Positions 1 through 7,625 of a stretch of DNA of 8,304 nt are shown here, piece after piece (position 1 is the stretch's first letter; every line of letters starts with the position of its first letter). The stretch lies in the NCBI GenBank assembly GCA_016292295.1, contig JADNEJ010000455.1, positions 1-8,304 on the forward strand. Direction: 5' to 3'. The notes below the pieces were generated by a model. That model worked only from the letters and a program-made list of their open reading frames with translations. It was not told where the DNA came from and ran no database searches. The position numbers and the translations under genes were made by a program. This DNA is from Candidatus Thiodictyon intracellulare. Its GTDB lineage: Bacteria; Pseudomonadota; Gammaproteobacteria; Chromatiales; Chromatiaceae.

Positions 1-246
1 TCTGGATCATCAAATCGGTGATGGGCTTCCGCCAATTTCTCACCCGTGGACTGGACAACGTCCAGGGCGAGTCGACGCTGGTCTGCCTGGCGTGGAACCT
101 GGAACGGATGGCCGTATTATGTCTGCAGTCAGGGGAACACCGCGGAAAACTGCGTTTCGAGCTGAAAACCGCCTCTTTTTTGCGACAAAAGCCCGCCCAA
201 GGGCCTCAGGCAGTGGCGCCGGCCGCTAAGTCCGACAGGCTGCTAG
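1..246 (+). mobile_element. Right end of an insertion sequence (IS1182-like), boundary near 241-246
   Basis: The transposase tail runs rightward and the Uma2 homology on the opposite strand breaks off at 243-248, so the right boundary of the element should lie at about 241-246. The sequence just inside, AAGTCCGACAGGCTGCTAG (228-246), has the look of a terminal inverted repeat, but its partner and the target duplication would lie left of the window and cannot be seen. Confidence 0.45.
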
Positions 247-266
247 TCCGGTTCGGCGCCGCGTGA
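3..266 (+). CDS. IS1182-like transposase, C-terminal fragment (5' end outside window)
   Basis: The frame is open from the left edge and reads WIIKSVMGFRQFLTRGLDN, later LVCLAWNLERMAVL, before a stop at 264-266. An FRQFLxRGL segment followed by a 'CLAWNLxRM' segment is the usual C-terminal tail of DDE transposases of the IS1182 group, just after the last catalytic acidic residue. Only about the last 87 codons are present, so the catalytic triad cannot be checked. The final codons (about 243-266) run antisense over the end of the Uma2 remnant, so the last eight residues probably come from target DNA and the stop lies outside the element. The enzyme would cut and paste its own element. Whether the full copy is intact is unknown from this window. 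The family call rests on memory of the tail motif. Confidence 0.72.
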   Translation, partial: WIIKSVMGFRQFLTRGLDNVQGESTLVCLAWNLERMAVLCLQSGEHRGKLRFELKTASFLRQKPAQGPQAVAPAAKSDRLLVRFGAA

Positions 267-563
267 GCGGGGTTTGGACTTGAAGGTCCAGGCACCGACG
301 GCGCAGAAAGGGATGTCGCGCTCCAAGCACAAAGTCTCGCCCAGCCGGCCGATCACCGACTTGATCGCCTCGTGGTTCCGCGATGGGCTCATGATCTCGA
401 CCTCCCCGTGCAGATAGTCAATCCGCGGTACGCTATGGTCGCCGCGCATCACGAGCAGGCGCTCGTAGTCGTCTCAGGAGATGCCGGAGAAGTGGATGAT
501 ATGGTCCTCTAGATCCTCGGTCGGGCGCTCATCCGTTAGCGTGTAACGGGCTGTCGTGGACAT
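243..563 (-). pseudogene. Uma2-family (DUF820) endonuclease-like gene, nonsense mutated and truncated
   Basis: Reading the - strand from the ATG at 563-561 gives 29 codons ending HFSGIS, then TGA at 476-474, then DDYERLLVMRGDHSVPRIDY and onward, including EVEIMSPSRNHE, to GAEPD and a TAG at 245-243. Relatives typically have SGxxWxxYERLL here, so the TGA looks like a TGG Trp codon mutated by one base. Uma2 proteins are PD-(D/E)XK-fold proteins of about 190 residues with unclear physiological role. This copy stops after about 106 codons, before the usual PD and D/ExK residues, at the junction with the insertion sequence. It is therefore very unlikely to be functional. A shorter restart from the GTG at 452 would still lack the catalytic half. 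Family recognition is from the VPRIDYLxGEVEIMSPSxxHE pattern. Confidence 0.75.
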
Positions 564-760
564 GGTGCTGGCCCTGCGGGTGCCTCAGGGTGGTTAGGCA
601 AGGTCAGACTCTAAGCTTCTGATCATGGACTTGGCCACCTGCCCAGGTGCGCGGTCGGCCGTTCGCACAGCGGGCTCTATGCCTGGCTTGGGGGCACGGC
701 CGCCGGTCCGAACAAGCTGATCCCAGTGGGCTATGGAGGTGAGCCTACATCCGGCAATTG
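564..760. other. Gene-free stretch between the Uma2 remnant and the inverted repeat
   Basis: No gene is recognised here. One + strand frame is open from about 615 to 831 and includes SHSGLYAWLGGTAAGPNKL near 663-719, but it has no good start or ribosome-binding site and matches nothing I know, so it may be a gene remnant. The segment just before 563 holds the upstream region of the broken Uma2 gene. Confidence 0.4.
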
Positions 761-892
761 CTCATGCCAAGGCGCCAAGCTCGCCAAGAAATACAATAAG
801 GTAGCTCCAGCATCCAGAGCGCCCGCCAGATGAGTCGCCGAACGCCGATAACGCACTGAAAAACCTTGGCGAGCTTGGCGCCTTGGCATGAG
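761..892. repeat. Perfect 28-bp inverted repeat with 76-bp spacer
   Basis: Bases 761-788 (beginning CTCATGCCAAGGCG) are the exact reverse complement of 865-892 (ending CGCCTTGGCATGAG). The pairing stops abruptly on both sides: 760 against 893 and 789 against 864 do not pair. Each arm contains the internally repetitive GCCAAG/CTTGGC units. The right arm translated in frame from 841 ends NLGELGALA-stop, a short tail that I recall from dispersed repeats found near GxxExxY genes. No direct target duplication is visible beside the arms. It could be a small non-autonomous mobile element, a REP-like palindrome or a relic of two oppositely oriented repeat copies. Confidence 0.8.
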
Positions 893-950
893 ACCTCTTC
901 AAGATATCGGCGGCGGGTATGGGCCGGCTGCCACGCCGCCCCGGCCCGAC

Positions 951-982
951 CGGTGTCCGACACCGATCGCCTGTGCGATAAT
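951..982 (+). promoter_or_regulatory. Probable recA promoter with a 15-nt palindrome
   Basis: GATAAT at 977-982 is a good sigma-70 -10 hexamer about 80 bp before the recA start. No strong -35 hexamer sits 16-18 bp upstream. That position is instead taken by the palindrome CGGTGTC-C-GACACCG (951-965), a plausible operator. No CTG-N10-CAG LexA box occurs between 740 and 1062; CTGT at 971-974 is only half of one. Binding by any protein is inference. Confidence 0.4.
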
Positions 983-1062
983 CTTGTACTTTCGCCGCCC
1001 GGGAACCTTAGCGCCGCGTGCCCGACCGGACGCGCCCCCCGGACCGGCCCCATGGAGAGCCG

Positions 1063-2121
1063 ATGGACGAAAACCGCAAGAAGGCCCTGGCCGCCGCCCT
1101 GACCCAGATTGAAAAGCAGTTCGGTAAGGGGTCGGTCATGCGCATGGGCGATGTGAGCGCCGCGCGCAACATCGAGGTGATATCCACCGGCTCGCTGGGG
1201 CTCGATCTCGCGCTCGGTATCGGCGGCCTACCGAAGGGGCGGGTGGTTGAAATCTATGGACCCGAGTCGTCCGGCAAGACGACTCTGACCCTGCACGTAA
1301 TCGCCGAGACCCAGAGGTTCGGCGGGGTCGCGGCCTTCGTGGACGCGGAGCACGCGCTTGACCCGGGTTACGCCCAAAAGCTCGGCGTCAACATGAACGA
1401 TCTGCTGGTCTCCCAGCCCGATACCGGCGAGCAGGCGCTGGAGATTACCGACATGCTGGTGCGCTCCAACGCGGTGGACATCGTGGTGGTGGACTCGGTG
1501 GCGGCCCTGACTCCCAAAGCAGAGATCGAGGGCGAGATGGGCGACTCCCACATGGGGCTCCAGGCGCGCCTCATGTCCCAGGCCCTGCGCAAGCTCACGG
1601 GGAACATCAAGCGGTCCAATTGTCTCGTCATCTTCATCAATCAGATCCGCATGAAGATCGGCGTCATGTTCGGCTCGCCTGAGACCACCACCGGCGGTAA
1701 TGCGCTGAAATTCTATGCCTCGGTGCGCCTGGACATCCGTCGCACCGGAAGCATCAAGAAGGGTGATGAGGTCATCGGCAGCGAGACCAAGGTCAAGGTG
1801 GTCAAGAATAAGGTCGCCCCGCCCTTCAAGCAGGCGGAGTTCGACATCCTCTATGGCGAGGGCATCTCGCGCGAGGGCGAGATCATCGATCTCGGTGTCG
1901 CGGCCGGCATCATCGACAAGTCCGGTGCCTGGTACAGCTACGGCGGCAACCGAGTCGGCCAGGGCAAGGACAATGCGCGGGTCTATCTCAAGGAGAACCC
2001 GGAGCTGGCGCGGGCGATCGAAGCGCGCATCCGCGAGAAACTGCTCCCGCAACCGGCGGATGAAGGTCCGACCCCGGACGCGGCCGATCCCGCTGGGCCA
2101 GCCCAGGACCTCGAAGTCTGA
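1063..2121 (+). CDS. recA: RecA recombinase
   Basis: This 352-residue protein matches full-length RecA throughout. RecA forms ATP-dependent filaments on single-stranded DNA, drives homologous pairing and strand exchange, and stimulates LexA self-cleavage in the SOS response. Visible landmarks are the N-terminal helix beginning [13 protein letters not shown], Walker A GPESSGKT at 66-73, Walker B VVVDS at 141-145, loop L1 with [10 protein letters not shown] at 156-165, and loop L2 starting [20 protein letters not shown] at 193. The tail after about 330 is acidic and Pro/Ala-rich, as is normal for a regulatory C-terminus. The ATG at 1063 is chosen because GGAGAG at 1054-1059 is well placed and it begins the conserved helix; a GTG 15 codons upstream would add a non-conserved Pro/Arg-rich extension. 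recX follows after 17 bp. No residue of note is missing. Confidence 0.98.
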   Translation: MDENRKKALAAALTQIEKQFGKGSVMRMGDVSAARNIEVISTGSLGLDLALGIGGLPKGRVVEIYGPESSGKTTLTLHVIAETQRFGGVAAFVDAEHALDPGYAQKLGVNMNDLLVSQPDTGEQALEITDMLVRSNAVDIVVVDSVAALTPKAEIEGEMGDSHMGLQARLMSQALRKLTGNIKRSNCLVIFINQIRMKIGVMFGSPETTTGGNALKFYASVRLDIRRTGSIKKGDEVIGSETKVKVVKNKVAPPFKQAEFDILYGEGISREGEIIDLGVAAGIIDKSGAWYSYGGNRVGQGKDNARVYLKENPELARAIEARIREKLLPQPADEGPTPDAADPAGPAQDLEV

Positions 2122-2138
2122 GCTCCCGGATCCCGCAG

Positions 2139-2594
2139 ATGGCCGACCCGGACCCCGCTGCCGCGATCGAGCGTCTCGCGCTGCGGCTGCTGGCCACCCG
2201 CGAGCACTCCCGGCTGGAATTGGTGCGCAAGCTCGTGGCCCGCGGCTACCGTGCGGACCAGATCGACCCGGTGCTGTCCGGGTTGGCCGAGCAGGGTGCG
2301 ATCGATGAGGCGCGGCTGGCGCAGAGCTATGTCGCGGAGCGGGTTGGCAAGGGCTTCGGCCCCTTGCGCATCCATGCGGAGTTGCGCGACAAGGGCCTTT
2401 CGGACGCGGCTATCGACCCCTACCTTGAGGCGATGAACGAGCAATGGCCGGCGCTGCTGGCCGCCGCTCACGATCGGCGCTTCGGCTCGCTCGCGCCGAC
2501 CGATCACACCGAGGTCGGCCGGCGTGGCCGCTTCCTGCAACAGCGCGGCTTTCCGCCCGAACTGATCCATCGCCAGTTGCGGCGGCACGACTGA
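2139..2594 (+). CDS. recX: RecX, regulator of RecA
   Basis: RecX binds within the RecA filament groove and limits filament growth and ATPase/coprotease activity. The 151-residue product has the family's all-helical tandem three-helix repeats: the first starts [20 protein letters not shown], the second contains [20 protein letters not shown] (about residues 54-73) followed by [14 protein letters not shown], and the last ends [19 protein letters not shown]. The RxxxGFGPxRIxxELRxKGL pattern is characteristic, and the length is typical (about 150-165). The ATG at 2139 lies 17 bp after the recA stop with only a weak Shine-Dalgarno sequence, which fits low expression by partial read-through or coupling from recA. 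The immediate recA neighbour supports the call independently. Confidence 0.95.
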   Translation: MADPDPAAAIERLALRLLATREHSRLELVRKLVARGYRADQIDPVLSGLAEQGAIDEARLAQSYVAERVGKGFGPLRIHAELRDKGLSDAAIDPYLEAMNEQWPALLAAAHDRRFGSLAPTDHTEVGRRGRFLQQRGFPPELIHRQLRRHD

Positions 2595-2629
2595 CCGTCG
2601 CCTATCCCCGACCCATCCGAGTATTTTTA

Positions 2630-5233
<2,604 letters not shown>

Positions 5234-5260
5234 TGCACCGCTCAAACGGCGCTTGAGTTA

Positions 5261-5309
5261 TGACCCCAACGGGGTCACACATACTAGCCCAGGGCGACGC
5301 CCTGGGCTA
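5261..5309. repeat. Two-hairpin dispersed repeat between alaS and lysC
   Basis: Two perfect hairpins with three-base loops lie back to back: TGACCCC-AAC-GGGGTCA (5261-5277) and TAGCCCAGGGC-GAC-GCCCTGGGCTA (5285-5309), separated by seven bases. A weaker 5-bp hairpin CTCAA/TTGAG lies at 5241-5257. No T-run follows, so this is not a classical intrinsic terminator, though it could halt polymerase or protect the alaS 3' end. The translated shadow PNGVTHTSPGRRPG is one that I recall as recurring in spurious ORFs from many unrelated genomes, which marks it as a dispersed repeat type. Confidence 0.75.
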
Positions 5310-5331
5310 ACGTAATGAATCAGAGAATTCG

Positions 5332-6564
5332 ATGGCATTGATCGTACAGAAATACGGCGGCACCTCCGTCGGCAGCATCGAGCGCATCCGCGCCGTCGCA
5401 GACCGCGTGAAACGCGCCCGCGACCAGGGCCATCAGGTCGTGGTGGTGGTTTCCGCCATGTCCGGGGAGACCGACCGGCTGATCGGACTTGCCAAGCAGA
5501 TCCAGGACCGCCCCGTTCCCCGGGAGTTGGACGTGCTGTTGTCCACCGGCGAGCAGGTGACCATCGCGCTGCTGGCCATGGCCCTGGACGCCATCGACTG
5601 CCCGGCCCGCTCCTACACCGGCGCCCAGGTCCACATCCTGACCGACAGTACCCACAACAAGGCGCGCATCCACGACATCGATGCCGTGCGCGTGCGGGCT
5701 GATCTGGATGCTGGGCGGGTGGTGGTCATCGCCGGCTTCCAGGGCATCGACGGCGCGGGCAATATCACGACGCTGGGGCGCGGCGGCTCCGACACCTCCG
5801 CCGTCGCCGTCGCCGCCGCACTGAAGGCCGACGAGTGCCAGATCTACACCGACGTGGGCGGGGTCTACACCACCGACCCACGGGTGGAGCCCAAGGCCCG
5901 CAAGCTCGATCGCATCACCTTCGAGGAGATGCTGGAGATGGCGAGCCTGGGCTCCAAGGTGCTGCAGATTCGCGCCGTGGAATTCGCCGGCAAATACAAT
6001 GTTCTATTGCGCGTGCTCTCCAGCTTCGACGAGGGCGCGGGCACCCTGATCACATTCGAGGAAGACACTGTGGAAGACGCCAAGATCGCCGCCATCGCGT
6101 TCAGCCGCGACGAGGCCAAACTGACCGTACTCGGGGTCCCGGACCAGCCGGGAGTGGCCCACAAGATCCTGGGGCCGATTGCCGCGGCCAATATCGAGGT
6201 TGATATGATCGTCCAGAATATCGCCCCGGACGAGACCACCACCGACTTCACCTTCACGGTCCATCGCAACGACTATGAACGCGCCCTGGAGATCCTCCGA
6301 GGCACGGCCGCCACCCTGGCGGCGCTGCAGGTCCTGGGGGACGCGCATATCGTCAAAATATCCCTGGTAGGCGTTGGCATGAACAACCATGCCGGGATTG
6401 CCAGCCAGATGTTCGGCGCCCTCGCGCGCGAGGGGATCAACATCCGGATGATCTCCACCTCGGAGATCAAGATCTCCGTCGTGGTCGACCAAAAATACCT
6501 GGAGCTTGGGGTGCGCGCCCTGCACGACGCCTTTGAACTCGGGCGTGCGCCGCAGGCCGCTTAG
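5332..6564 (+). CDS. lysC: Aspartokinase, monofunctional, with ACT regulatory domains
   Basis: The enzyme phosphorylates L-aspartate with ATP, the first step towards lysine, threonine, methionine and diaminopimelate. The 410-residue length fits the monofunctional LysC type. The kinase domain shows KYGGTSV at 7-13, [15 protein letters not shown] at 36-50, STGEQVT at 71-77 and [16 protein letters not shown] at 149-164, all expected for substrate and nucleotide binding. Two ACT domains follow: one from about 263 ([17 protein letters not shown]) and one from about 343 ([19 protein letters not shown]), usually the site of lysine/threonine feedback. The ATG at 5332 has AGAGA six bases upstream and begins the conserved first strand. 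An in-frame GTG at codon 247, behind GAGGA, could start a separate beta subunit. The gene lies 98 bp after alaS. Confidence 0.96.
   Translation: MALIVQKYGGTSVGSIERIRAVADRVKRARDQGHQVVVVVSAMSGETDRLIGLAKQIQDRPVPRELDVLLSTGEQVTIALLAMALDAIDCPARSYTGAQVHILTDSTHNKARIHDIDAVRVRADLDAGRVVVIAGFQGIDGAGNITTLGRGGSDTSAVAVAAALKADECQIYTDVGGVYTTDPRVEPKARKLDRITFEEMLEMASLGSKVLQIRAVEFAGKYNVLLRVLSSFDEGAGTLITFEEDTVEDAKIAAIAFSRDEAKLTVLGVPDQPGVAHKILGPIAAANIEVDMIVQNIAPDETTTDFTFTVHRNDYERALEILRGTAATLAALQVLGDAHIVKISLVGVGMNNHAGIASQMFGALAREGINIRMISTSEIKISVVVDQKYLELGVRALHDAFELGRAPQAA
6058..6072 (+). promoter_or_regulatory. Possible internal ribosome-binding site and start for a LysC beta subunit
   Basis: GAGGA at 6058-6062 stands seven bases before an in-frame GTG at 6070-6072 (Val247 of LysC). 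Translation from here would give a 164-residue protein made almost only of the two ACT domains. In Corynebacterium and Bacillus, alpha2beta2 aspartokinases use an internal start at nearly this residue. The GAGGA also encodes acidic residues of the protein, so it may be chance. Confidence 0.25.
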
Positions 6565-6609
6565 TCTGGGTGCGGCGAGGTCGCCGATCCGCACCGGAGA
6601 CCTGACGCG

Positions 6610-6634
6610 GCCCCTGGGGTCCCAAGCCAGGGGC
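6610..6634 (+). terminator. GC-rich hairpin after lysC
   Basis: GCCCCTGG (6610-6617) pairs exactly with CCAGGGGC (6627-6634) around a nine-base loop, 46 bp after the lysC stop. Only TT follows, so it lacks the T-run of a strong intrinsic terminator. It may be a weak terminator or a transcript-end stabiliser. Confidence 0.35.
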
Positions 6635-6723
6635 TTGGACTTCAGCCGCCGAATCAGGCGTCCCGGCCCGGGTTTTCAGCCTCTCCCCCGCGTTCCTGAC
6701 GGAGAATTGTGATGGATTGTAAA

Positions 6724-6759
6724 CAATTGCTTGGGCTAGACTCAAGCAATTGATAAAAT
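6724..6759 (+). promoter_or_regulatory. Candidate csrA promoter overlapped by a 12-bp dyad
   Basis: TTGGGC (6731-6736), a 17-bp spacer and TAAAAT (6754-6759) make a plausible sigma-70 promoter in an AT-rich island, 134 bp before csrA. Spanning the -35 element and spacer is a dyad: CAATTGCTTGGG (6724-6735) against CTCAAGCAATTG (6741-6752), with one G-T mismatch and a five-base centre, CTAGA. This is either an operator or, in RNA, a stem-loop ending upstream transcripts. A GC hairpin CGGGGGC/GCCCCCG (6765-6783) would lie at the start of the transcript. Confidence 0.4.
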
Positions 6760-6824
6760 CAGGCCGGGGGCAGGTCGCCCCCGAGCTTGGTCTGGGTGTG
6801 GTGTAACTCGCGTAATCTGGCGCT

Positions 6825-6884
6825 GGATTCTGCTTAGGTTACGTCCGGGGGAACCACGTAAGTCGGAAAAAGGAAAGAAGGGAG
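6825..6884 (+). promoter_or_regulatory. csrA leader with GGA motifs, possible CsrA autoregulatory sites
   Basis: GGA occurs at 6825-6827, 6850-6852, 6865-6867, 6872-6874 and 6881-6883, the last inside the Shine-Dalgarno GGGAG (6880-6884), nine bases before the start codon. The one at 6850-6852 sits in an 11-base loop closed by TTACGT (6839-6844) and ACGTAA (6856-6861), the presentation CsrA prefers. CsrA is known to repress its own mRNA in E. coli by such leader sites. Here it is inferred from sequence only. Confidence 0.45.
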
Positions 6885-6893
6885 AAAGCAGCC

Positions 6894-7121
6894 ATGTTGA
6901 TCTTGACTCGTCGCGTGGGCGAGACCCTTATGATTGGTGACGAGGTCACCGTTACAGTCCTTGGCGTCAAGGGTAACCAAGTGCGCATCGGCGTCAACGC
7001 CCCCCGGGACGTCGCCGTGCATCGTGAGGAAATCTACGAGCGCATCAAGCGCGAGCAGGCAGAGGCCCACGGGGCCGGTACCGAGACCGAAACCCACGGT
7101 CAGGACCCCGAGCCCGAGTAA
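6894..7121 (+). CDS. csrA: CsrA, carbon storage (global post-transcriptional) regulator
   Basis: CsrA is a homodimeric RNA-binding protein that binds GGA motifs in mRNA leaders and changes translation or stability, controlling carbon metabolism, motility and biofilm formation. The 75-residue product starts [20 protein letters not shown] and continues [20 protein letters not shown]. It keeps the RNA-contact residues Leu4, Arg6 and Arg7 in the first strand and Val42, Arg44 and Glu45 in the last strand, and is followed by the EEIYERIK helix. The tail after about 57 is a Glu/Thr/Gly-rich, acidic extension (ending QDPEPE) somewhat longer than the E. coli protein (61 residues); such tails vary between species. 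The start follows GGGAG at 6880-6884. Its place between the recA-alaS block and a tRNA-Ser gene matches gammaproteobacterial order. Confidence 0.96.
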   Translation: MLILTRRVGETLMIGDEVTVTVLGVKGNQVRIGVNAPRDVAVHREEIYERIKREQAEAHGAGTETETHGQDPEPE

Positions 7122-7153
7122 CTGGAAAATCGGTCGCAACCACGCTACACTAT

Positions 7154-7193
7154 CGGACTCGTGGCGACGCTCGAGTCAGGCGAGTCCGGTTTT
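7154..7193 (+). terminator. Hairpin and T-run after csrA, with an alternative pairing
   Basis: CGGACTCG (7154-7161) pairs exactly with CGAGTCCG (7181-7188), followed by G and TTTT (7190-7193), giving a modest intrinsic terminator 33 bp after the csrA stop. The same left arm can instead pair with CGAGTC at 7172-7177, so two exclusive hairpins are possible. Confidence 0.45.
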
Positions 7194-7273
7194 GTGGTCG
7201 GACGAATTTGTCGGATGCGGCGCACAAGGAAGCCCCGCTCGATGCTCCCCACCGAGCCCAGTGACAGGGAAGC

Positions 7274-7290
7274 CAATCGTCACACGATTG
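7274..7290 (+). other. Seven-bp hairpin just before the tRNA gene
   Basis: CAATCGT (7274-7280) and ACGATTG (7284-7290) form a perfect stem with a CAC loop, ending eight bases before the tRNA 5' end. It may lie in the precursor transcript as a processing feature. GTGACA at 7261-7266 resembles a -35 hexamer, but no convincing -10 follows at the right distance, so I do not call a tRNA promoter. Confidence 0.3.
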
Positions 7291-7298
7291 CGCATCCC

Positions 7299-7389
7299 GG
7301 AGAGATGGCCGAGCGGCTGAAGGCGCTCCCCTGCTAAGGGAGTATGGGTTAAAAGCCCATCGAGGGTTCGAATCCCTCTCTCTCCGCCA
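7299..7389 (+). tRNA. tRNA-Ser (GCU)
   Basis: A full class II (long variable arm) tRNA folds here. Acceptor GGAGAGA (7299-7305) pairs with TCTCTCC (7379-7385), then discriminator G and encoded CCA (7387-7389). The anticodon stem CTCCC/GGGAG (7326-7330, 7338-7342) encloses loop CTGCTAA with anticodon GCT at 7333-7335, reading AGC and AGU serine codons. The variable arm holds ATGGG/CCCAT pairing (7344-7348 with 7355-7359). The T arm is GAGGG-TTCGAAT-CCCTC (7362-7378). Its position after csrA matches E. coli serV, although the arginine tRNA cluster that follows there is absent within this window. Confidence 0.97.
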
Positions 7390-7417
7390 AACAAGTTTCT
7401 CCGCCAAACAAGTTTCT
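7381..7417 (+). repeat. 17-nt tandem duplication starting inside the tRNA-Ser 3' end
   Basis: TCTCCGCCAAACAAGTT occurs at 7381-7397 and again without gap at 7398-7414, followed by TCT. The first copy includes the last nine bases of the tRNA with CCA. A tandem copy of a tRNA 3' end can arise from replication slippage or mark an integrase attachment site. No integrase is seen in the window. Confidence 0.85.
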
Positions 7418-7486
7418 AAACGCATGACAGTAAATCGCTTTTTCTGAACAAATCGCTTCTTACCCACAAACTAGACCGTGCTAGGG

Positions 7487-7516
7487 GTCCGTCGGGCACG
7501 CTTTCATCCGACGGAC
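7487..7516. repeat. Nine-bp perfect hairpin, function unknown
   Basis: GTCCGTCGG (7487-7495) pairs exactly with CCGACGGAC (7508-7516) across a 12-base loop. No T-run follows, so terminator function is doubtful. It lies about 100 bp after the tRNA and may end its transcript in a factor-dependent way. Confidence 0.45.
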
Positions 7517-7599
7517 GGTAGTTCGGTCGCTCAGCGGTAGGCCCTGAACGCTCCCGGCGGGGTAGACCGCCGCAACGGCCGCATGATCGTCTGGCCCCT

Positions 7600-7625
7600 G
7601 TCACTGTGACGGGTCACTGTGACGG
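7600..7625. repeat. Two tandem copies of a palindromic 13-mer
   Basis: GTCACTGTGACGG occurs at 7600-7612 and directly again at 7613-7625. Each copy contains the perfect palindrome GTCAC-T-GTGAC. The spacing of 13 bp is slightly more than one helical turn. It may be a paired operator site or a recent slippage duplication; no adjacent regulated gene is recognised. Confidence 0.7.

Noticed and set aside
1018..1062. GTG start giving RecA 15 extra residues
   Set aside because: The extension is Pro/Arg-rich and not conserved, while the ATG at 1063 has a well placed GGAGAG and starts the conserved N-terminal helix.
1228..2052. Long - strand open frame opposite recA (274 codons)
   Set aside because: It is a shadow of a GC-rich gene on the opposite strand, with a composition unlike a real protein. 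The same holds for the long - strand frames opposite alaS and lysC.
2444..2629. Upstream in-frame ATG for alaS
   Set aside because: It would overlap recX and add 62 non-conserved residues before the standard N-terminus of alanyl-tRNA synthetase.
5234..5331. Classical intrinsic terminator after alaS
   Set aside because: Both hairpins are strong but neither is followed by a T-run, so they are reported as a repeat element.
7176..7394. A - strand frame reading GERGIRTLDGLLTHTPLAGE
   Set aside because: This is the antisense shadow of the tRNA-Ser gene, a familiar false protein in databases. It is not a gene.
7381..7417. CRISPR-like repeat after the tRNA
   Set aside because: There are only two adjoining 17-nt copies without spacers, so it is a tandem duplication and not an array. 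No other CRISPR array or cas gene is visible in the window.
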